Assembly (NCBI RefSeq): GCF_000012325.1
Contig: NC_003910.7
Coordinates: 1,674,001-1,738,000 of the forward strand
Source: Colwellia psychrerythraea 34H
GTDB taxonomy: Bacteria; Pseudomonadota; Gammaproteobacteria; Enterobacterales; Alteromonadaceae
DNA length: 64,000 bases
Reading direction: 5' to 3'
Every line of letters begins with the position of its first letter. The stretch's first letter is position 1. The translations under genes were made by a program, and so were the position numbers. Positions 23,107 through 31,205 of the stretch are shown in pieces. The notes beneath the pieces are model-generated. The model made no database searches, had not been told where the DNA came from, and worked only from the letters and a program-made list of their open reading frames with translations.

Positions 23107-24321
23107 ATGGATATGTCAAAAAAGAATGATGCGGTATTTGATGGCTTTGATAAAGCGCGTTCAAATATAAGGAACGCAGTAATTGTAATGCTGACGCTAT
23201 CTGCTCTGTTTTTAACCGCAATAGAAAACTCTAAAGATACCCTTGTGGAATATTCAATTGCTGCAGAGTCATTAGATAGGCAACCTGAAGTTCTTAATGA
23301 ATATAAATCTTGGGTAAAAGAAAAGCTCTCAACATACTCAGCGAGTGAGTACGAGAAAATCTTTTCAAATGTGGAGAAGTCTACAAAGTTTAAGCTGGTA
23401 GAGCTTCCTACTTCAGGAAAGTCAAACCTCCCTGTAACAATAGCCAGAAAAGAAATTTCTACGGTTGAGGGGCTAAGATATGCAACTATGCCCATTCTTC
23501 CTAGAGAAATTACATATTGGTTAAATGAGTTACCTTTCAAGATTAAACAAAACGCTGAAATAAGCCTCTTCGAGGTTAATTCATTAAGTAATGCACTAGA
23601 AAATGGTAGCTTTAATTGCAGTTCAAATAAAAGGTTTTGGACATTCTGTGACGAGAAGGAAAGTATGGATCCTTCGAATTACCCATCGGGGGCTCAATAT
23701 TTTAAACTTGATACGACGCAAGGGCTGTGTATCGATAGCGAAGCTATAAATACAGGTAGTCTAGCAGTAGCGTGCAAGGTGATTAGTGTTCCAAATTCAT
23801 CAATATCTGCATTTCTATCAGAAAAAAAAGAAAAACTACCACTGCCTATTTCAAGCCCTCCTAGCTACCAGCAGGTTTCTGAGATTCTTGGAGATGTAAA
23901 AACCATTGATGATTTTCGAGAAAAAATACATAGATATAAGAGCGACGCTCAAAAATTACAGTTTAGTAGTTTTGATTTTTCAAGTAATTTCATTGTTCCT
24001 GGATCCATCCTAGTTGTTTCGTTGATCTTCTTACAGATGTTGTCCAATTTGAAATTCTGCAATAACAATCTCACCAATGAAAACAGCTTCTTTAGTTTAT
24101 CTCTTATTCATAATGATTTAATAATAGCTATAATATCTTGGGTTGTGGTTGTAATCTTGATGCTGTTCTACCTTACTTCTGGTTTCGTGTATATTGATAA
24201 GAATGCATTTCAAGTAATAGCATTTATCATTGCATCATGCGTCCTGTGCGTTGCAGTAATTGTGAGTGCCAAGTTATGTTTTTTAATTAGAATCAAAGCA
24301 TGCAAACTGACAAATACATAA
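23107..24321 (+). CDS. Membrane protein with large extracytoplasmic region (cassette gene)
   Basis: 404 residues. One membrane helix near the N-terminus (about 20-37), a long extracytoplasmic part with several Cys (about 38-295), then three helices near the C-terminus (about 296-315, 335-355, 362-390). I recognise no family. The two Cys in GSFNCSSNKRFWTFCDEKE and two further on suggest disulfides. ATG 23113 is an alternative start two codons in. It occupies one of the two longest cassettes (23078-24370, 1.3 kb) and ends in an unusually short attC. Confidence 0.6.
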   Translation: MDMSKKNDAVFDGFDKARSNIRNAVIVMLTLSALFLTAIENSKDTLVEYSIAAESLDRQPEVLNEYKSWVKEKLSTYSASEYEKIFSNVEKSTKFKLVELPTSGKSNLPVTIARKEISTVEGLRYATMPILPREITYWLNELPFKIKQNAEISLFEVNSLSNALENGSFNCSSNKRFWTFCDEKESMDPSNYPSGAQYFKLDTTQGLCIDSEAINTGSLAVACKVISVPNSSISAFLSEKKEKLPLPISSPPSYQQVSEILGDVKTIDDFREKIHRYKSDAQKLQFSSFDFSSNFIVPGSILVVSLIFLQMLSNLKFCNNNLTNENSFFSLSLIHNDLIIAIISWVVVVILMLFYLTSGFVYIDKNAFQVIAFIIASCVLCVAVIVSAKLCFLIRIKACKLTNT

Positions 24322-24376
24322 CAATTGCGTCAATTGGGACGCTCGCAAGCTCGCGCCTATTACGCAGGCGTTATCG
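24316..24376 (+). other. Short attC recombination site 12
   Basis: Only 61 bases: R'' ACATAAC complements the cassette start GTTATGT at 23078 and overlaps the stop codon. The stem is ATTGCGTCAATTGGGACGC against GCGCCTATTACGCAGGCG, differing in sequence from all other sites here and of the short 60-bp class. Ends AGGCG|TTATCGA at 24370. Confidence 0.85.
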
Positions 24377-24540
24377 ATACAAAATCTAATCCAACCTGCC
24401 CAAATTACCGTTATTGCTAACGTCTTCTTTGTGGTAATAGTGATCATAAACCGACTACCCAAAGCAGTTTGATTTTTGGCACTAATCCTAAGCTAGTGCC
24501 AATGTTTACTTAGTGGTAAAAATTGACTCCCAGACCCCAC
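24370..24540 (+). repeat. 5' part of a punctuating repeat unit closing the second cassette group
   Basis: G|TTATCGATACAAAATCTAA, then TTCTTTGTGGTAATAGTGATC, CTACCCAAAGCAGTTTGATTT and CTAGTGCCAATGTTTACTTAG, matching 20121-20192 joined to 20965-21020. The palindromic 3' part is absent; chromosomal genes begin after it. The rest to 24680 is AT-rich with no gene. Confidence 0.75.
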
Positions 24541-24681
24541 TTCATAGTTTGTAGTTCAGAAATAGCTTTTACAAAAATCACTCGTGACACATATTATGTG
24601 GATGAAAGAAAATGCACATGTACATTTTAGTTACAAATGTATTGACAATAATTACACTTGTTATATGATGACGAAACGTCA

Positions 24682-24696
24682 GTGACGATTCGTCAC
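24682..24696. promoter_or_regulatory. TetR-family operator upstream of the regulator gene
   Basis: GTGACGATTCGTCAC, a 15-base palindrome 19 bases before the TetR-type gene, preceded by a related half (GACGAAACGTC at 24670-24680). The same palindrome occurs upstream of the export operon at 25534, which argues that one regulator binds both. Confidence 0.75.
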
Positions 24697-24715
24697 ATTT
24701 ATAAAAGTAGACATT

Positions 24716-25483
24716 ATGACACCACCTAAGTTACTCGATAAAACAGCGCTTAAAGAAAGAGAGTTATTGATAATTAACTCAGCTGTGCTTCTTATCCAAC
24801 AAAATGGTATTGAAAACCTCACCATGGATAAAGTGGTTGCCCAAGTGCCATTTTCAAAAGGTACCGTCTATAAACACTTTATTGGTAAAGAAGATTTATT
24901 GTTAGCTATCAGTAATTACTCAATCAAAGTACTTGGCGATCTTTTTCATCGCGCATATCAATTTAAAGGTTGTTCACGTTCGCGAATGCTTTTATTAAAT
25001 TTCTCTTACCTTATTTATGCAATGTTATATCCTGCATTATTTCAAACGGTGCTTTGCTCAAAATCGCCTAACGTAGTGGGAAAATCAAGTGAAAAGCACA
25101 TTAATGATGGAGAGCAATTAGAAATTAAATTAATGACCTCTATTCACGGCATAGTAGAAGACGGTTTAAACGATAATAGTCTCTCACTTCTTATGAATAT
25201 GGATATACAGCAACTATGTTTTAGTAACTGGTCTATGGCGTATGGTGCTATCACTTTGCTTTCAGGTGAAGTTGAGCAGTGCAGTGGCAGAACCAGTTTA
25301 ATTGTTGAACGTGAGCTTTTTAACCTGAGTAACATGTTATTTGACGGTATGGGATGGAAACCTTTTACAAAAGACAGAAGTCATTGTGCAGAACTAAAAA
25401 TTGCATTGGCTGAATTATTTCCAGAAGAATTAGCGCTTATTAGTGCAAAAGGACGAGAGCTAAACTTTGATAGTTTTAGCTAA
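24716..25483 (+). CDS. TetR/AcrR-family regulator of the adjacent MMPL operon
   Basis: 255 residues. The N-terminal TetR DNA-binding domain (about 12-60: INSAVLLIQQNGIENLTMDKVVAQVPFSKGTVYKHFIGKEDLL) is well conserved; the helical ligand-binding part has no clear subfamily. An operator-like palindrome precedes the gene and a second copy precedes the following operon, so it probably represses itself and the exporter until a ligand binds. The ligand is unknown. A terminator at 25500-25523 separates it from the operon. Confidence 0.88.
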   Translation: MTPPKLLDKTALKERELLIINSAVLLIQQNGIENLTMDKVVAQVPFSKGTVYKHFIGKEDLLLAISNYSIKVLGDLFHRAYQFKGCSRSRMLLLNFSYLIYAMLYPALFQTVLCSKSPNVVGKSSEKHINDGEQLEIKLMTSIHGIVEDGLNDNSLSLLMNMDIQQLCFSNWSMAYGAITLLSGEVEQCSGRTSLIVERELFNLSNMLFDGMGWKPFTKDRSHCAELKIALAELFPEELALISAKGRELNFDSFS

Positions 25484-25499
25484 ATAAATACAAAGGAAG

Positions 25500-25523
25500 T
25501 GCGGTGTATAGCCGCATTTTTTT
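25500..25523 (+). terminator. Rho-independent terminator
   Basis: TGCGG-TGTATAG-CCGCA followed by a run of T residues, 17 bases after the TetR gene stop. Confidence 0.85.
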
Positions 25524-25533
25524 GACCTATAAG

Positions 25534-25548
25534 GTGACGATTCGTCAT
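25534..25548. promoter_or_regulatory. TetR-family operator upstream of the MMPL operon
   Basis: GTGACGATTCGTCAT, 14 of 15 bases identical to the palindrome at 24682, about 43 bases before the transporter start. Confidence 0.75.
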
Positions 25549-25590
25549 CGATAAAACACTTCTTTTATAAAGATAAATAAGGACTTAACA

Positions 25591-27930
25591 ATGAGAGACA
25601 AACTTTACAATTTTGTCGGAAAAAATCCATATTGGGTAATACTTGTTTGTATTACGTTTATGGTGCTGGCAGGAACGGGGGCACAAAAGTTAGAGTTTAA
25701 AAATGACTATCGTGTGTTCTTTAGTGAAGAAAACCCACAATTAACGGCTTTTGAATCCATGCAAAAGGTCTATAACAAAAGCGATAATGTTTCTTTTGTT
25801 GTTGTACCTAAAGATGGCAATGTTTTTACTGCTGAGCATCTAGCTGCGTTAAAAGTGTTAACTAAAGAGAGTTGGCAAGTACCATATTCAACCCGAGTTG
25901 ATTCAGTTACTAACTTCCAATATACCTATGCTGAAGAAGATGACATGATCGTTGAAGATCTTGTTATGTCGACTAAAAACTTAACCAGCGATAAGCTCGA
26001 AAAGATAAAACAAATAGCTATCAGTGAACCGCTGTTAGTGAATAAAATTATCTCTCAAACGGGCCATGTTTCAATTGTTAATGTGACAGTGCAATTCCCT
26101 GGTATTAACCCAATGGCCGAAACGCCAGAGGTTGCAGCCAGCGTTCGCGCTATTAAAACTCAATTTCTAGCGGAACACCCTGAGCTTGATGTTTACCTTT
26201 CAGGCATGGCGATGATGAACACTTCATTTGGTGAATCTTCAATCAGTGATAGTTCAACCCTCATTCCTCTGATGTTTCTTGTTGTTATCGTTACTATCGG
26301 TTTATTACTAAGAACCATTACAGGTACCATTTCTACCGTACTTATTATTATTATGAGTATTGTGACAACCATGGGGCTTGCTGGTTGGTTAGGATTTTAT
26401 TTAACGGGACCTTCTTCATCTGCACCTACCATGATTATGACGCTCGCTGTAGCAGATTGTATTCACATTTTAACCTCTATGTTTTATGAGATGCGTCAAG
26501 GCGCTGATAAGCGTACTGCGATTGCACGCAGTATAAAAATTAATTTACAGCCAATATTCTTAACCAGTATTACCACTGCTATTGGTTTCTTAAGTATGAA
26601 CTTCTCTGATTCACCACCGTTTAGAGACTTAGGTAACTTAGTTGCCATTGGCGTAATGTTGGCGTTTGTTTTTTCAATTACAATATTCCCGGCATTGCTA
26701 ACCGTATTACCTGTACGCGTTAAAGTGCAGCCAGAAAATAAAAAAGATATTATGGCAAAACTGGCCGATTTTGTTATTGCCAAGCGTAAAGTCTTATTGC
26801 CTTTAACCAGTGTGTTTATCATCGCCTCTGTTATGTTTATTCCTAACAATCAGCTCAATGATGATTTTGTGAAGTACTTTGATAAAACAGTGCCGTATCG
26901 CGTGGCGACTGATTTTATGCAAGAGAACTTATCAGGCATGATGATGGTTGAGATTTCGGTTAAAACCGGTGAACCAAGCGGTATAAACAATCCTAAATAT
27001 TTGAACAGTGTGTCAGATTTTAGTGATTGGTTGCGTGCTCGCCCTGAAACTGATCACGTAAATACAATTACAGATACATTAAAACGTTTAAATAAAAATA
27101 TGCATGGTGACGATCCTAGTTGGTATAAATTACCGGACAGTCAGGAAATGTCAGCCCAGTATCTTTTATTGTATGAAATGTCTTTACCTTACGGCTTAGA
27201 TTTAAATAATCAATTAGATGTCGATAAATCATCATCAAGAATTGTTGCTACCTTTAAAAATATGACCAGTAATGAATTGATTAATGTTGAACGTGACATG
27301 ATCCAGTGGTTTAGAAAACATGCGCCGCAGTATGAAGTTGATTTCGCTAGCCCTAGTTTAATGTTTGCCCATATTGGTCAACGTAACATTACCAGTATGC
27401 TAATTGGCACAACACTGGCGTTAATACTCATTTCTATTTTATTAGGTGTGGCGTTAAAAAGTTGGCGCTTTGGTCTTATCAGTTTATTGCCAAACTTGGC
27501 ACCAGCAGCTATAGGATTCGGTATTTGGGGATTATACAGTGGGCAAGTCGGTCTAGGTTTATCGGTTGTTATTGGTATGACGTTAGGGATTGTTGTTGAT
27601 GATACCGTTCACTTTTTGAGTAAATACCTTCATGCAAGACGTGACAAAAATGCCAATACCAAAGAAGCCGTACATTATGCTTTTGATAATGTTGGTAGAG
27701 CGCTTTGGGTGACTACTTTTGTGCTCGTTGCAGGCTTTACTGTACTGGCACAGTCATCATTTAAAATGAATGCCGATATGGGATTCTTAACTGCATTAAC
27801 TATCTTTGTAGCGCTTGTGGTTGACTTTTTATTCCTGCCTCCGTTATTGATGTTATTAGACAAGAACAAAAGTGAAACAAAAGAGAGTGCTGCAGTGACC
27901 ACTGAAGCACCAACAATTAAAGCGGTTTAA
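25591..27930 (+). CDS. MMPL/RND-type membrane exporter
   Basis: 779 residues with twelve predicted membrane helices in two MMPL blocks, each preceded by a large periplasmic loop (about 35-210 and 425-590). Conserved features include the first helix VILVCITFMVLAGTG, KNDYRVFFSEENPQL, the sterol-sensing-like block TMIMTLAVADCIHIL, and its second-half counterpart GMTLGIVVDDTVHFLSKY with acidic residues in the proton path. RND pumps of this half-size class move lipids or hydrophobic compounds out of the inner membrane. The downstream LolA-like and beta-barrel genes suggest a lipid or lipid-like substrate carried toward the outer membrane. Confidence 0.9.
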   Translation: MRDKLYNFVGKNPYWVILVCITFMVLAGTGAQKLEFKNDYRVFFSEENPQLTAFESMQKVYNKSDNVSFVVVPKDGNVFTAEHLAALKVLTKESWQVPYSTRVDSVTNFQYTYAEEDDMIVEDLVMSTKNLTSDKLEKIKQIAISEPLLVNKIISQTGHVSIVNVTVQFPGINPMAETPEVAASVRAIKTQFLAEHPELDVYLSGMAMMNTSFGESSISDSSTLIPLMFLVVIVTIGLLLRTITGTISTVLIIIMSIVTTMGLAGWLGFYLTGPSSSAPTMIMTLAVADCIHILTSMFYEMRQGADKRTAIARSIKINLQPIFLTSITTAIGFLSMNFSDSPPFRDLGNLVAIGVMLAFVFSITIFPALLTVLPVRVKVQPENKKDIMAKLADFVIAKRKVLLPLTSVFIIASVMFIPNNQLNDDFVKYFDKTVPYRVATDFMQENLSGMMMVEISVKTGEPSGINNPKYLNSVSDFSDWLRARPETDHVNTITDTLKRLNKNMHGDDPSWYKLPDSQEMSAQYLLLYEMSLPYGLDLNNQLDVDKSSSRIVATFKNMTSNELINVERDMIQWFRKHAPQYEVDFASPSLMFAHIGQRNITSMLIGTTLALILISILLGVALKSWRFGLISLLPNLAPAAIGFGIWGLYSGQVGLGLSVVIGMTLGIVVDDTVHFLSKYLHARRDKNANTKEAVHYAFDNVGRALWVTTFVLVAGFTVLAQSSFKMNADMGFLTALTIFVALVVDFLFLPPLLMLLDKNKSETKESAAVTTEAPTIKAV

Positions 27931-27994
27931 TAGAGCCGCTGTTTACCAAACAATTTTACCAATTTTTGATGATAAATTTTTATAAGGATTTTAC

Positions 27995-28795
27995 ATGTTA
28001 ACTAAAAAAATACTGATCAGTACTTTGTCTGCACTCAGTTTGCTGCTTGTTTCAAATGTTTCTTTTGCCTTGAGTACCGAAGAGCAAAAGGGCTTAGATA
28101 TTTCTTTAGAAGCTAAAAAACGTGATTTAGGCTGGCAAGATAGTACTGCTGATATGTTGATGTTATTGCGTAATAAGCAGGGCCAAGAAAGTATTCGCGA
28201 AATTAAGATGAAGTCACTAGAAGTTCTTGATGATGGGGATAAAAGCTTAACAATATTTAATAAACCACGTGATGTAAAAGGTACCGCATTTTTGAGTTTT
28301 TCTCATCCAATTGCATCCGATGAACAATGGTTATTTTTACCGGCATTAAAGCGTGTTAAACGTATATCATCACGTAACAAATCGGGACCTTTTATGGGCT
28401 CTGAATTTGCCTTTGAAGACTTAAGTTCTTTTGAAGTGGAAAAGTACACTTATAAGTTTTTAGGTGAAGAAGAATTAAATGGCTTAAAAACCTTTAAAGT
28501 TGAGCAATACCCAGCAGATGAGAACTCAGGTTATACCCGTCGAATAGTATGGATTGATACCGAAGAGTACCGCGTTCATAAAATTGATTTTTATGACCGT
28601 AAAGATTCATTACTAAAGACTCTATCGTTTAAAGGTTATAAGCAGTATTTAGCAAAGCATTGGCGTGCTGATATCCAAGAAATGATTAATCACCAAAATG
28701 GTAAAAGCACTGAGCTTAAATGGACTAACTACGCTTTTAAAACAGGTTTATCAGACAGTGATTTTAACCGTAACTCATTAAAACGAGCGCGCTAA
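27995..28795 (+). CDS. Outer membrane lipoprotein-sorting (LolA-like) periplasmic protein
   Basis: 266 residues with a signal peptide (LISTLSALSLLLVSNVSFA). The mature sequence follows the LolA-like domain often paired with MMPL exporters: DMLMLLRNKQGQESIREIKMK, DEQWLFLPALKRVKRISS, SGPFMGSEFAFEDLSS, and TRRIVWIDTEEYRVHKIDFYD. These proteins are thought to take a hydrophobic cargo from the exporter across the periplasm. It lies 64 bases after the exporter and 4 bases before the next gene, in one operon. Confidence 0.9.
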   Translation: MLTKKILISTLSALSLLLVSNVSFALSTEEQKGLDISLEAKKRDLGWQDSTADMLMLLRNKQGQESIREIKMKSLEVLDDGDKSLTIFNKPRDVKGTAFLSFSHPIASDEQWLFLPALKRVKRISSRNKSGPFMGSEFAFEDLSSFEVEKYTYKFLGEEELNGLKTFKVEQYPADENSGYTRRIVWIDTEEYRVHKIDFYDRKDSLLKTLSFKGYKQYLAKHWRADIQEMINHQNGKSTELKWTNYAFKTGLSDSDFNRNSLKRAR

Positions 28796-28799
28796 GCTG

Positions 28800-30113
28800 A
28801 TGTACCTTTCTTTAAATGAGTCCTTAAGTCAGGCTTTAGATAAGCCTTTAACTAAAGCCCTAAGTAATATGTTAGGTAATACACTAAAATTGTCTGTTAC
28901 TGCCCTGGCAGTATGCGCAAGTTTAGTGCTTAGTAGCCCTCTATCTGCCAGTGAAGTCGCTAGTGATGTTGAATTTGAGGCATCGGGTAATCTAGCTATT
29001 GAACAGCGTTACTTTTTTAAAGATGCACTTTATTCTGAGCAATTGAGTCATAGCCAAACCTCTTTCTCGGTCGAACCTGAGCTTTATTGGCAGTGGAATG
29101 ATGGCAGTGACAGCCTTGTCTTTACGCCTTTTTATCGCGTTGATAGCCATGATGACCAGCGAACTCATGGTGACATTCGTGAACTCGCTTATATTCATGC
29201 CAGTGATGATTGGGAATTGCGGGTTGGTATTCGTAAAGAATTCTGGGGCGTTACCGAATTTCAACACTTGGTTGACGTGATTAACCAAACGGATGGTGTG
29301 GAAGATTTTGATGGCGAAGATAAACTCGGTCAGCAAATGGTTAACTTATCACTAGTGAATGACTGGGGAATTGTTGATGTATTTTTACTACCAGGTTTTC
29401 GAGAAAGAACTTATGCTGGCGAAGAAGGGCGTTTACGTGGACCTTTAGTCGTCGATGAGGATAATGTCAGTTATGAATCGTCTGCGGGTCAACAGCATTT
29501 AGATTTTGCCCTTCGTTGGGCGCACAGTGTCGGTGATTTTGATTTAGGCGCTTACTGGTTTCATGGTACCAATAGAGAGGCTTATTTAAGTCCATCACCC
29601 CAAGCGCCATCGTCGAGTTTAGTGCAATACTATTCTCAAATGGACCAGTTAGGCGTTGATGTTCAAGCAACCTTAGGTGATTGGTTATGGAAGTTTGAAA
29701 GTATCTATCGTAGCACTAGCCTTGAAGATTTTTGGGCAACGCAAGCAGGATTTGAATACAGCTTTATTGGTGTGTTTGATTCGAACCTCGACTTAGGTTT
29801 ATTGATGGAACATAGCTGGGATTCTCGTGGTGAAGTTGCTCTTGGCGCGCAAGGCTCGTTAATGCAAAATGATTTGTTTTTTGGGGCTCGATTAGCCTTT
29901 AACGACATGCAGAGTAGCGAGGTATTGATGGGCTTTGGCAGTGATTTAGATCACGACGCTTTTAGTTTCCTTATTGAAGCTAGTCGTCGTTTTGGTGATA
30001 ACTTTATTGCGAGTTTTGATGTGCGGTTATTACAAAGTAACGAATCGAATGACTTATTGTACACCTTAAGCAGTGATGATCATGCACAGTTGTCTCTCGC
30101 TTGGTATTTCTAG
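28800..30113 (+). CDS. Predicted outer membrane beta-barrel partner of the MMPL exporter
   Basis: 437 residues: a signal peptide (hydrophobic segment VTALAVCASLVLSSPLSAS) followed by many alternating amphipathic strands with aromatic girdles, ending in the barrel-type C-terminus ending WYF. It resembles the beta-barrel genes that regularly accompany MMPL plus LolA-like pairs in Alteromonadales. It could be the outer membrane exit or a receptor for the exported compound. ATG 28800 lies 4 bases after the upstream stop, so translation is probably coupled; an in-frame ATG at 28869 directly precedes the signal and is an alternative. Confidence 0.75.
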   Translation: MYLSLNESLSQALDKPLTKALSNMLGNTLKLSVTALAVCASLVLSSPLSASEVASDVEFEASGNLAIEQRYFFKDALYSEQLSHSQTSFSVEPELYWQWNDGSDSLVFTPFYRVDSHDDQRTHGDIRELAYIHASDDWELRVGIRKEFWGVTEFQHLVDVINQTDGVEDFDGEDKLGQQMVNLSLVNDWGIVDVFLLPGFRERTYAGEEGRLRGPLVVDEDNVSYESSAGQQHLDFALRWAHSVGDFDLGAYWFHGTNREAYLSPSPQAPSSSLVQYYSQMDQLGVDVQATLGDWLWKFESIYRSTSLEDFWATQAGFEYSFIGVFDSNLDLGLLMEHSWDSRGEVALGAQGSLMQNDLFFGARLAFNDMQSSEVLMGFGSDLDHDAFSFLIEASRRFGDNFIASFDVRLLQSNESNDLLYTLSSDDHAQLSLAWYF

Positions 30114-30160
30114 TAAATTAGAATTTTTACTTAATCTGTTAATGAACAATACTTCAAAAT

Positions 30161-30196
30161 AAAAGCCAATAAGTGACATAACTGATTGGCTTTTTT
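30161..30196. terminator. Bidirectional terminator
   Basis: AAAAGCCAAT and ATTGGCTTTTTT form a 10-bp stem between convergent genes, with T runs on both strands. Confidence 0.88.
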
Positions 30197-30234
30197 ATTG
30201 CAAGAAACCTTAAAGAATGACAGTTGAAAGGAAA

Positions 30235-31188
30235 TTAATTACCAATCAAACCATTAACATGAGCAACGACACTTCTTCCTAACGCACTGGGTGCATAACC
30301 GCCTTCAAGCACAGAAACAATTCTGCCTTTACCATATTCTTCAGCGATGATTTTAAGTTCATCGGTGATCCAACGATAATCTGCCTCTGTTAAGCTAACG
30401 TGTGACATCTCATCTTCAATATGGGCGTCAAAACCAGCCGAGATAAGGATCAGTTCAGGTTTGAATTTATGCAAGGCAGGTAACCAGTGTGCAGTTAATT
30501 TTTCACGGAACTGCTCTCCCTTAGTGGTTGCGGCTAATGGTGTATTGATAATCGGCGGAGTATCACTCTCCTGAATTTCAAACGGGTAGAGCGGATATTG
30601 ATAGCTTGAGCAAAATAGATAACCTTTGTCATCTTCAGGGGTGGCATTAAAATGATTGGTTATAATATCTTCAGTGCCGTTACCGTGGTGAACATCAAAA
30701 TCCACGATTGCGACGCGTTTTAAACCATACTTTTGTTTGGCATACGCGGCAGCTACAGCGACGTTATTAAAAAAGCAGAAACCCATGCCTTTATCGTGTT
30801 CTGCGTGATGACCAGGGGGCCTTGTGGCACAAAATGCAGCACCTAAGGTGCCTTCCATCACTAAATCTACAGCATCAACAGCAGCGCCTGCTGAATACAT
30901 AATAGAAGTGAGGGTTTTTTCATTCATCACAGAATCTTCACCCACGGTAAAATTTTCTTCACCTTCATTTGGGGCATTATCAAAAACAAAATCGATATGT
31001 TCTTGCGTATGCGCTAAGGCTAGCAAGCTTTTATCGATAGGTTTAGAATCAAATTGACGCACCACATAATCTAAACCGCTTCGAATTAATTGGTCTGAAA
31101 TAGCCGTTAAGCGCTTACCATTTTCCGGGTGATGCTCACCCATATTATGTTCGCCACATCGATAGTGGCCTATTATTCCTACTGGCAT
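30235..31188 (-). CDS. Histone-deacetylase-family amide hydrolase
   Basis: 317 residues. All catalytic blocks of the class II HDAC / acetoin-utilisation family are present: RPPGHHAEHDKGMGFCFFNN (the His-His dyad), VDFDVHHGNGTED (zinc Asp and His), SAGFDAH (second Asp) and LEGGY. Bacterial members hydrolyse acetylated polyamines, lysines or related amides. It lies 17 bases after the upstream acetyl-CoA hydrolase-GNAT fusion, so the two are probably one operon joining acetyl addition and removal. No signal peptide; cytoplasmic. Confidence 0.92.
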   Translation of the reverse strand: MPVGIIGHYRCGEHNMGEHHPENGKRLTAISDQLIRSGLDYVVRQFDSKPIDKSLLALAHTQEHIDFVFDNAPNEGEENFTVGEDSVMNEKTLTSIMYSAGAAVDAVDLVMEGTLGAAFCATRPPGHHAEHDKGMGFCFFNNVAVAAAYAKQKYGLKRVAIVDFDVHHGNGTEDIITNHFNATPEDDKGYLFCSSYQYPLYPFEIQESDTPPIINTPLAATTKGEQFREKLTAHWLPALHKFKPELILISAGFDAHIEDEMSHVSLTEADYRWITDELKIIAEEYGKGRIVSVLEGGYAPSALGRSVVAHVNGLIGN

Positions 31189-31205
31189 AATTATCCCTTA
31201 TAATT

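Noticed and set aside
26496..26849. Minus-strand frame inside the MMPL exporter
   Set aside because: Antisense to conserved membrane helices; no independent support.
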